Origin: an uncultured Rickettsiales bacterium
Lineage (GTDB): Bacteria > Pseudomonadota > Alphaproteobacteria > Rickettsiales > UBA1997
Assembly (NCBI GenBank): GCA_944390875.1
Contig: CALXRO010000033.1
Span: 1 to 5,510 of the forward strand
Reading direction: 5' to 3'
DNA length: 5,510 nt
Shown here: one piece after another, positions 1-5,190 of the stretch
Numbering within the stretch: position 1 is the first letter of the stretch
Layout: every line of letters begins with the position of its first letter
The notes under the pieces: model-generated
The model's database searches: none
What the model saw: the letters and a program-made list of their open reading frames with translations, nothing else
Told to the model about the DNA's origin: nothing
Program-made: the position numbers and the translations under genes

Positions 1-57
1 TAGTTTTATAAATAGCTGATCACTAATCTCTTTTGATTTTAAAAATGTATCTAACAT
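1..57 (-). CDS. 5' end of an unidentified gene running out of the window
   Basis: On the minus strand an ATG at 57-55 opens a frame that stays open for 19 codons to the window edge, reading MLDTFLKSKEISDQLFIKL. An in-frame TAA at 69-67 limits how far upstream the start could lie. The frame follows licD in the same direction after a 137-base spacer that contains a candidate promoter. There is no clear Shine-Dalgarno motif, but neither is there for most genes in the window. Too little is visible to name a family, and the open frame could be chance. Confidence 0.4.
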   Translation of the reverse strand, partial: MLDTFLKSKEISDQLFIKL

Positions 58-86
58 ATAACTAGCTTAAATGTGTTAATAATAAC

Positions 87-135
87 ATAAAAATTTGTAA
101 ATAAATATTATAAAAATTTGTAAATAAGTATTATA
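87..135. repeat. two-copy tandem direct repeat, 23-bp period
   Basis: Positions 87-112 and 110-135 are 26-base copies offset by 23 bases, differing only at 105 (A) versus 128 (G). Read on the minus strand, each copy contains TTTACA and TATAAT. The repeat lies between licD and the start of the next minus-strand gene, in the likely promoter or 5' leader of that gene. It looks like a recent local tandem duplication. Confidence 0.9.
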
Positions 136-158
136 CCAAAAAATAATTAAATTGTTTC
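130..158 (-). promoter_or_regulatory. candidate sigma-70 promoter for the gene starting at 57
   Basis: On the minus strand TATAAT (135-130) is preceded by TGG, giving an extended -10 pattern. A poor -35 match, GAAACA (158-153), lies 17 bases upstream. Transcription from here would run through the tandem repeat and into the gene at 57. In such AT-rich DNA perfect TATAAT boxes arise by chance, and the adjacent repeat copy contains another at 112-107. Confidence 0.35.
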
Positions 159-162
159 ATTA

Positions 163-184
163 TTGAATATATTCTTATATTCAA
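163..184 (-). terminator. weak hairpin after licD
   Basis: TTGAATAT (163-170) and ATATTCAA (177-184) form a perfect 8-bp stem with a 6-base loop, ten bases beyond the licD stop. The stem is almost all A-T. The T-rich stretch on the minus strand comes only about 14 bases later, so this is at best a weak intrinsic terminator and may be just an inverted repeat. Confidence 0.3.
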
Positions 185-194
185 AAATATAACA

Positions 195-977
195 TCACTC
201 GCCAACATTATACATTTTTATAAGTTCTATAGTATCTTTGTAAGTGTCCCCTTTTAGTTTTATAACTATATCTCCATGCTGTTCCATACTACTTGGATAG
301 GACATATAATCACCATAAAGAGAGTAAAGATAATATTCAGTTTCATTTGGAACATAAAAGTCTATCCCTTCAAATTTTATTTTTTTTAATGGATAAATGT
401 CTGAGGATCTAAATAAAATATCTGTTGGACCATCACTTTTATAAACTAGCATTTCTGAAGAACTTTTGCTTAAAACAAATATATCAACCTGAGCTGGAGT
501 GTCTTTATAGAACAAACGAGTTATTTCGGTTGTCTTAACTTCAAATCCATTTCCACTAAATTCTTTATTTAGAATTGGCAAGAATTTATCATATTCTTCT
601 TTTTCCATACATATATCTATATCATCATCCCAAGGTATAAAACCACCATGTCTAACCGCTCCTAACAAAGTACCCCAATCTAACCAATACTTTACATTAT
701 GTTTTTTAGCTATTTCATCAAACCTTTTTAAAATTGCTATAGAACTTCTTTGAATTAATCTTAAATTTCCTTTTGCTTTAGGTAATTTTGTTATATCATT
801 ATTGAGTGTTACAACATTTTTGGTAATGTTGACTATTTTGATTAACTCATTTACTCTTTTTTTCGTTCTCTTATGTGCTTTTATAGAAATAATAGTAATG
901 CTAGCAACTATCAATATAAAAAAAATTGACAAAATTAAACTTACAATTATCTTTTTCGTTTTTCTGTTATTAATCAT
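195..977 (-). CDS. LicD-family phosphotransferase-like protein with N-terminal membrane anchor
   Basis: LicD-family (nucleotidyltransferase-fold) enzymes transfer phosphocholine or related phospho-groups onto surface sugars. The 260-residue protein has a hydrophobic segment at about residues 9-31 followed by a basic stretch (33-41), suggesting an inner-membrane anchor. The LicD signature spans residues 100-121: DWGTLLGAVRHGG, then WDDDID at 116-121, whose acidic residues are the expected metal-binding and catalytic centre. Further family features are QVDIF (163-167), YPLKKIKFEG (195-204) and a C-terminal YGDYMSYP (221-228). All key residues are intact. The ATG start at 977 has no Shine-Dalgarno motif, but beginning there includes the membrane segment. 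The gene lies 89 bases downstream of the GT8 gene on the same strand, which supports a role in surface glycan decoration. The group transferred cannot be told from sequence; I see no choline uptake or activation genes (licA/B/C) here. Confidence 0.9.
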   Translation of the reverse strand: MINNRKTKKIIVSLILSIFFILIVASITIISIKAHKRTKKRVNELIKIVNITKNVVTLNNDITKLPKAKGNLRLIQRSSIAILKRFDEIAKKHNVKYWLDWGTLLGAVRHGGFIPWDDDIDICMEKEEYDKFLPILNKEFSGNGFEVKTTEITRLFYKDTPAQVDIFVLSKSSSEMLVYKSDGPTDILFRSSDIYPLKKIKFEGIDFYVPNETEYYLYSLYGDYMSYPSSMEQHGDIVIKLKGDTYKDTIELIKMYNVGE

Positions 978-1004
978 AAAAATTTATAATAAATATATTT
1001 AAGC

Positions 1005-1055
1005 AAAAAAAATAAAATATATTTAATATTAGTCAATATACTTGATTAATATTAA
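1005..1055 (-). terminator. AT-rich hairpin with U-tract between GT8 gene and licD
   Basis: Arms at 1023-1036 and 1042-1055 pair over 14 bp (one G-U on the transcript) around a 5-base loop, 11 bases past the GT8 stop. On the minus strand the stem is followed by a T-rich stretch ending in eight T (1012-1005). Layout and position fit an intrinsic terminator for the GT8 gene, but the stem has very few G-C pairs and the T8 run starts about ten bases late. If it works, it reduces read-through into licD. Confidence 0.45.
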
Positions 1056-1066
1056 TTAATATTATT

Positions 1067-2005
1067 TTATTTTTTATTCAAAAAGCCAAAAGGAAACTTA
1101 TAAACTACTTTATAAGTTTTTTCATTTTTCCAATCAGTCATTGCAACATACTCCCAAAATTTCATTTTATATTTATTTACTATTTTATAAGAAAATGGAT
1201 GAAATATTGATTTATATATTGTTGTTGGTTTTTTATCTGCTAAAAAGTGCATCATTTTTGGATGTTTTGATGAATATTTAAGATCTTGTAAAAATTCTTT
1301 GTTTTTTATCTTATATTTTTTAGTAGTATAATATGATATCAAAAAACTCCATTTAAAGCTTATTGGTTTTATTTTATTGTAGTAAACCAAATTAATTGCA
1401 TTTTGATCTATATCATCAAGCTTTGGATATTTCTTTATAAAATCCAATAACTTTTTTTCTAGATTATCTTCTCTAAATTTTTTTAAATTCATTAACATAA
1501 AACCAGCATTATAGTAATAATTATACTTTTCAAAATCAAAATTATTTCTATAATTAAATTTACTAAAAGTTTTTTTATAATATTTTATATTCCTTTCTTT
1601 ATAAGATTTGAAATCAACACAATTCAAACTATAGTATTCTTCAATATCCTCATTCCATATTTCTTCAAGACTATCAAGAAATGTAACATCACAATCTGTA
1701 TATATTATTTTGTTAAGATTTGGAAGTAAAGAAGCAAGTTTTAATCTATAACAAGTAGGATATTTTAATGCTTCTGTTTCTGATGTATCAATATCTATAA
1801 ATTCTATATCACAATCTTTTATAGTATTCTTAAGTTTTAAAATTCTTTGTTTATTTATATCCAACAGATTATCTTGAAGTATGTAAAAATGATAAAATAT
1901 TTCATCATCATTTTTTGTATTAATTAATATTGATACTATAGTTTCAGCACAATAAAATGCGTAATTATCATCACAAGCTAAGGCTATGTGTATTGTTGTT
2001 TTCAT
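1067..2005 (-). CDS. family 8 glycosyltransferase (GT8, GT-A fold)
   Basis: GT8 enzymes are retaining, metal-dependent transferases that use UDP-galactose or UDP-glucose, as in bacterial LPS glycosyltransferases. The 312-residue protein opens with IHIALACDDNY (5-15), the UDP-binding first strand. It carries the DxD metal motif as YTDCDV (102-107), then YNAGFMLMNL (165-174), DQNAIN (200-205) and a late MMHFLADKKP (251-260) holding the His and Lys-Pro typical of the family. These are the family elements in the expected order, so the enzyme looks complete and active. No signal peptide is visible, consistent with action at the cytoplasmic side of the membrane. It is divergent from galE, with only 71 bases between, and precedes licD on the same strand. 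Sugar donor and acceptor are unknown; UDP-galactose is a reasonable inference from the neighbour. The ATG start has no strong Shine-Dalgarno motif. Confidence 0.93.
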   Translation of the reverse strand: MKTTIHIALACDDNYAFYCAETIVSILINTKNDDEIFYHFYILQDNLLDINKQRILKLKNTIKDCDIEFIDIDTSETEALKYPTCYRLKLASLLPNLNKIIYTDCDVTFLDSLEEIWNEDIEEYYSLNCVDFKSYKERNIKYYKKTFSKFNYRNNFDFEKYNYYYNAGFMLMNLKKFREDNLEKKLLDFIKKYPKLDDIDQNAINLVYYNKIKPISFKWSFLISYYTTKKYKIKNKEFLQDLKYSSKHPKMMHFLADKKPTTIYKSIFHPFSYKIVNKYKMKFWEYVAMTDWKNEKTYKVVYKFPFGFLNKK

Positions 2006-2076
2006 ATTTACTTATTATTGAAAATTTACAGACTCAATTGTAATCTATTCTTATAAAAAAGCAATAAATATAAAAA
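2006..2076. promoter_or_regulatory. divergent intergenic region between the GT8 gene and galE
   Basis: These 71 bases separate two start codons on opposite strands, so promoters for both genes most likely lie here or overlap the coding ends. On the plus strand TTGAAA (2018-2023) and TGTAAT (2039-2044) resemble -35 and -10 boxes, but their 15-base spacing is short. I see no convincing promoter on the minus strand and no clear operator palindrome. Confidence 0.3.
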
Positions 2077-3051
2077 TTGAAAAAATTAGTATTAGTTACT
2101 GGCGGGGCAGGATATATAGGCTCACATGCTGTTAGGGAATTTATCGAAAATGACTATGATTGCGTTGTTTTAGATAATTTATACAATGGCCATAGAGAGG
2201 CAGTTTTAGCTGATAAATTTGAAAAAGTTGATTTATTAGATAAAGACGCTTTAGATTGTATATTTGATAAATATGAAATTGATACTGTAGTTCATTTTGC
2301 AGCTATGGTAAGAGTCGATGAAAGTGTATCAGATCCTTGGAAATATTACAACAATAATGTCATTGGAACATTAAATCTTTTAAATTCAATGAGAAAATAT
2401 GAAGTAAAAAAAATAATATTTTCGTCAACCTGTGCAACATATGGTGAACCACAATATCTACCATTATATGAGAAACATACTCAAAATCCAATAAATCCAT
2501 ATGGCATGTCAAAATTAATGTGTGAGAAAATCATTATGGATTATAGCAAAGCATATGGAACAAAATATATAATATTTAGATATTTTAATGCTGCTGGTGC
2601 TTCATATGATGGTAAACTTGGATGTTCAGCTCATGTTATGACTCATATAATACCTATGGTTCTAAAAAATTTAAAAGGTGAAACTGATAAACTTAAGATT
2701 TTTGGTAATGATTATAATACTCCAGATGGTACTTGTATAAGAGATTATATTCATGTTGAAGATTTAGCATCTGCACATAGGCTTGCTATTGAAAAAATAG
2801 ATGACTTTAGTGGCGCTATCAATCTTGGCATAGGTAAGGGTTATTCTGTAGAAGAAATTATAAAAGCTGCAGAATTAGTGACGGGTAAAAAATGTAAAAT
2901 AGTATACACAGATAGACGAAAAGGTGATGCGGCAGAATTATATGCTAACAATAAACTTGCTAGAAATGTCCTAAACTGGAATCCAAAATATTTAAGTATT
3001 GAAAATATAATTGAAACGGCCTGGAAATGGGAAAATAATAGAAAGTATTGA
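2077..3051 (+). CDS. galE: UDP-glucose 4-epimerase
   Basis: GalE interconverts UDP-glucose and UDP-galactose using tightly bound NAD, feeding both galactose use and galactose-containing surface glycans. The 324-residue protein is slightly shorter than the roughly 338-residue E. coli enzyme and looks complete. The Rossmann motif is GGAGYIG (9-15), with the adenosine-binding acidic residue at Asp32. The catalytic region reads SSTCATYG (116-123), with Thr118 where E. coli has its catalytic Ser, followed by the YxxxK pair Tyr142/Lys146. NAAGA (171-175) and TPDGTCIRDYIHVEDL (215-230) are classic GalE signatures. The start is TTG at 2077 with no Shine-Dalgarno motif; it is chosen because it places the beta strand and GxxGxxG at the usual distance from the N-terminus. 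The stop is TGA followed directly by TAA. An epimerase acting on another UDP-hexose (for example the N-acetyl forms) cannot be excluded. Confidence 0.95.
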   Translation: MKKLVLVTGGAGYIGSHAVREFIENDYDCVVLDNLYNGHREAVLADKFEKVDLLDKDALDCIFDKYEIDTVVHFAAMVRVDESVSDPWKYYNNNVIGTLNLLNSMRKYEVKKIIFSSTCATYGEPQYLPLYEKHTQNPINPYGMSKLMCEKIIMDYSKAYGTKYIIFRYFNAAGASYDGKLGCSAHVMTHIIPMVLKNLKGETDKLKIFGNDYNTPDGTCIRDYIHVEDLASAHRLAIEKIDDFSGAINLGIGKGYSVEEIIKAAELVTGKKCKIVYTDRRKGDAAELYANNKLARNVLNWNPKYLSIENIIETAWKWENNRKY

Positions 3052-3119
3052 TAACAATTAGTTTATAATCTATTACAACTCCCCATTGAAAATAAAAAAT
3101 ACTAAATTAATTATATCCA

Positions 3120-3524
3120 TTGAAAATTTATTTAAATGATATGGAAGAAATATTTTATACAAAAGATAATTATTGGTTTTCAATAGAAAATGACGTGGCA
3201 ACTATAGGTATAACGAATTTTATATTGGATGAAATAGATATCATAAATTTTATAGAATTACCAACAATAGGAAGTGTTTGTAATAAAACAGAACTAGTAG
3301 GTCAAATAAACTATAATGATGATGAAAATATTGATATATACTCAATATTTAGTGGAAAAATAGTAGATGTTAACGATTCATTAATAGATAATTCTGAACA
3401 ATTATTTAGTAATGATATGGAAAACAGTTGGCTATATAGAATATATGTAAATACAAGATCTGAAATAGATGAAGAATCTATGACAAAAGAAGAGTATGAA
3501 GAATATTTAGATGAATTAAAATAA
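3120..3524 (+). CDS. GcvH-like lipoyl-domain protein lacking the lipoyl lysine
   Basis: The 134-residue protein matches glycine cleavage H protein along its length: YTKDNYWFSIE (13-23; GcvH has YSKEHEW here), ATIGIT (27-32), FIELPTIGS (44-52), IYSIFSGKIVDVNDSL (73-88; GcvH YAPVSGEIVAVNDAL), and a C-terminal SWLYRIYV (103-110; GcvH GWIFKIK). In true GcvH the lipoylated Lys sits in ESVKA, six residues before the conserved Tyr. Here that position is Asp68, inside YNDDENIDIY, with no Lys nearby. It therefore probably cannot carry lipoate or serve glycine cleavage, and no gcvT or gcvP is seen. It ends two bases before the radical SAM gene on the same strand, implying co-expression, so a scaffold or partner role for that enzyme is an inference. 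The start is ambiguous: TTG at 3120, bounded upstream by an in-frame TAA at 3108, or ATG at 3141, which would trim seven residues and still keep the homology. Neither has a Shine-Dalgarno motif. Confidence 0.8.
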   Translation: MKIYLNDMEEIFYTKDNYWFSIENDVATIGITNFILDEIDIINFIELPTIGSVCNKTELVGQINYNDDENIDIYSIFSGKIVDVNDSLIDNSEQLFSNDMENSWLYRIYVNTRSEIDEESMTKEEYEEYLDELK

Positions 3525-3526
3525 AA

Positions 3527-4234
3527 ATGGTAAGAATAAGTGATATAACTAAATTTACCTTACAAGATTATCCAGGAAAACCAGCATGTATACTATGGTT
3601 CGCAGGATGTAATATGAGATGTAAATATTGTCATAATGTTGAATTTTTTGAACAAAAAGATAATTATTTAACAATCAATGAAATTGAAAAATTTTTAAAA
3701 TCAAGAATAGGACTTCTTGATGGTGTTGTATTATCTGGTGGAGAATGTACCCTTGATTCTGAAATAAAAACAATAATAGAACTAATAAAAAATCTTGGAT
3801 TTTTAGTTAAAATAGATACAAATGGTTTAAATTATAAAGTAATAGTAGATCTAATTGAAAATAGATTGATAGACTTTGTAGCTTTGGATTTTAAGGCTAT
3901 GAAGGATAAATTTAGCTTAGTAAATCAAATTGGCTCCGATGAGTATGATAGTTTTGAAAAAACTTTAAAATATTTGATTAATAAAAATAATTGTGGTCAA
4001 GTTGACCTTGAAATAAGGACTACTGTACATACATCTCTTCTACAAGAAGATGATATAAATTCAATAATATTCTTTCTTGATAATCTAAAATATGGGCAAA
4101 AGTATTTTATACAAAACTTTAAAAACAATAACAAAGCTACACTTGCTAATCTTGAAAAACAAGAATATGTCCTGGATAAAAATAAAATAATAAAACCAGA
4201 AAATTTTTTAGTTAGATATAGGAATTTTGATTAG
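3527..4234 (+). CDS. radical SAM protein, NrdG2-type anaerobic ribonucleotide reductase activase
   Basis: NrdG-like activases use a [4Fe-4S] cluster and S-adenosylmethionine to form the 5'-deoxyadenosyl radical that installs a glycyl radical on anaerobic ribonucleotide reductase. The 235-residue protein begins with ISDITKFTLQDYPGK (4-18), the NrdG2 signature, followed by the cluster motif CNMRCKYC with Cys28, Cys32 and Cys35, then HN. LSGGECTL (about 74-81) is the GGE SAM-binding motif, and KIDTNG (about 99-104) fits the next core strand. Residues are intact and the length suits NrdG2, which is longer than classical NrdG. No nrdD is in the window, so its true target could be another glycyl radical enzyme or a different substrate; NrdG2 members are often named by homology only. 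It starts two bases after the GcvH-like gene with no Shine-Dalgarno motif, suggesting translational coupling. Confidence 0.88.
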   Translation: MVRISDITKFTLQDYPGKPACILWFAGCNMRCKYCHNVEFFEQKDNYLTINEIEKFLKSRIGLLDGVVLSGGECTLDSEIKTIIELIKNLGFLVKIDTNGLNYKVIVDLIENRLIDFVALDFKAMKDKFSLVNQIGSDEYDSFEKTLKYLINKNNCGQVDLEIRTTVHTSLLQEDDINSIIFFLDNLKYGQKYFIQNFKNNNKATLANLEKQEYVLDKNKIIKPENFLVRYRNFD

Positions 4235-4257
4235 TATTTATATTATAGGCATTGATT

Positions 4258-4283
4258 AGAAAAATAACTTTCTGTTTTATAAT
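4258..4283 (+). terminator. weak hairpin in the convergent gap after the radical SAM gene
   Basis: AGAAA and TTTCT (4258-4262 and 4269-4273) can form a 5-bp stem with a 6-base loop, followed on the plus strand by GTTTTATAAT. The gap at 4235-4298 separates convergent genes, where a terminator is expected. The stem is short and A-T rich, so support is poor, and nothing better is visible in the gap. Confidence 0.22.
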
Positions 4284-4298
4284 ATATATATAAATGGG

Positions 4299-4837
4299 TT
4301 ATTGTTTTCTATTACCTTTAGCATTATTAGGTTTAAGAACGAACCTATTATTATTCAATTCATATCTTCTCTTAAAAATATTCTATACAATATTTTATTC
4401 CATATTCATAACTAGAATCATTTTTTGCATTGTTTTCAGCATGATTAGGAAACAACGCATAAGATCTTAACTCTTCCTGTTTCTATATATATTTTTTCAA
4501 TATAACGAGCTATAGAACCATAAACTGCAAAAGTGTATCTACCTGTTCCAGGTCTGTATCTTCTACATATTTCTAATGATTTATTTACTATATCAACATT
4601 TAAAGGTTTTATTGTATGGAATTTATCAGCTAAATTTGTCATACTACTAGTTGGTTTAAAAAAATATAAAATAGAAGTATAATCATCATTATAACCATTA
4701 GGATCATATGGTTTTTCTCTATTTTTATCATTTGTAAAATATTGTGGACAACCTATATCAAATATGACTATTTTATATTTATCGTTATCACTATAACTTC
4801 TAATATAAGTTTCTCTATTATTACTTTTTCTACTCAT
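4299..4837 (-). pseudogene. unidentified protein gene, broken by two single-base frameshifts
   Basis: From ATG 4837 the intact frame gives 130 residues and stops at 4445. Coding-like sequence continues in a second frame, RSYALFPNHAENNAKNDSS and onward, after one extra base near 4470-4466 (GTTAAGATC). It then passes to a third frame after one extra T in a T5 run (4378-4374), reading KRRYELNNNRFVLKPNNAKG to a TAA at 4301-4299. Removing the two bases gives 178 continuous residues. The N-terminal part contains YKIVIFDIGCPQYF (21-34), an Asp/Asn/Tyr-rich stretch (36-53) and RRYRPGTGRYTFAVYGS (92-108). There is no membrane segment or signal peptide. I do not recognise the family. The start overlaps the upstream gene's stop as ATGA, so the two were translationally coupled. 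Decay is the simplest reading; assembly error or a functional 130-residue form are alternatives. Confidence 0.68.
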
Positions 4838-5114
4838 TCTATTTCACAAGCTCGGTCTCTATATTTTTCATCCAAATATATTTCTCTTTTAACACATCTT
4901 AATAATTTTTTATCTTTCTTTTTATCAAGTACTTTAGTATATAATACTATTTTGTCTCTTTCTTCATATTTAAAGACCTGTGCTGTATTCTCACCTATAT
5001 CAACAAAACTGATACTTTATCATAATCTTTATGTAAAAACTCAACACGGCCAGCACCTTGATAAACATAAGGATAATAAAGATGACTTAATGATATTTTG
5101 TAGTTTTCACTCAT
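4834..5114 (-). pseudogene. unidentified small protein gene with one frameshift
   Basis: ATG at 5114 follows a good Shine-Dalgarno AGAGG. The frame reads MSENYKISLSHLYYPYVYQG and continues to a TAG at 4997-4995, giving only 39 residues. Restoring one T in the T4 run at 5008-5005 joins it to a second open frame that runs VDIGENTAQVFKYEERDK and ends at the TGA 4836-4834. The repaired product is 93 residues, with a charged, Lys/Glu-rich C-terminal half (for example KVLDKKKDKKLLR). Its stop overlaps the next gene's ATG by four bases, which is strong evidence that the repaired frame is the ancestral one. No domain is recognised. No perfect X-XXY-YYZ slippery site is present, so programmed shifting is less likely than mutation or sequencing error. 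Confidence 0.65.
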
Positions 5115-5190
5115 TTTATACCTCTAATATTATATTAATAATATATATTAAGTATATAACTATATATAAAATAGTTAAACAACTCTAAAA
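5115..5190 (-). other. AT-only-like spacer between the two upstream genes of the minus block
   Basis: This 76-base gap is made almost entirely of A and T, with overlapping short palindromes such as TAATATTATATTA. It separates the stop of the partial upstream gene from the Shine-Dalgarno site of the next. A promoter for the downstream pair could lie here (TTGTTT near 5186-5181 with TATATA 18 bases on), but the composition makes chance matches likely. Confidence 0.3.
5121..5125 (-). promoter_or_regulatory. Shine-Dalgarno site setting the start at 5114
   Basis: On the minus strand AGAGG lies six bases before ATG 5114. It is the clearest ribosome binding site in the window and fixes the start of the 93-residue broken gene, which is too short in its interrupted form to stand out as an open reading frame. 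Confidence 0.6.

Noticed and set aside
802..1002. Plus-strand open frame of 66 hydrophobic residues
   Set aside because: It lies antisense to the membrane-anchor region of licD, whose AT-rich codons give a hydrophobic reverse translation. It has no homology features of its own.
3049..3054. TGA read as Trp (alternative genetic code), since galE ends TGA TAA
   Set aside because: TGG is used for Trp throughout, TGA also ends licD sensibly, and the gene content (NrdG2, LicD, GalE) does not suggest a reduced Mollicute genome. Tandem stops are common.
4281..4292. Alternating AT run in the convergent gap as a possible origin or regulatory element
   Set aside because: It is a short AT-repeat in a very AT-rich background with no accompanying DnaA-box-like or iteron sequence.
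4995..5012. Programmed -1 ribosomal frameshift in the 93-residue gene
   Set aside because: The sequence around TCAGTTTTGTTG does not form an in-frame X-XXY-YYZ heptamer and I see no stable stem just downstream. A one-base deletion in the T run is simpler.
4742..5188. Plus-strand open frame of 148 residues over the minus-strand block
   Set aside because: The Ser/Thr/Ile/Tyr-rich composition is typical of antisense AT-rich DNA, and the minus strand has a Shine-Dalgarno site, an ATGA overlap and coding-like frames across the same stretch.
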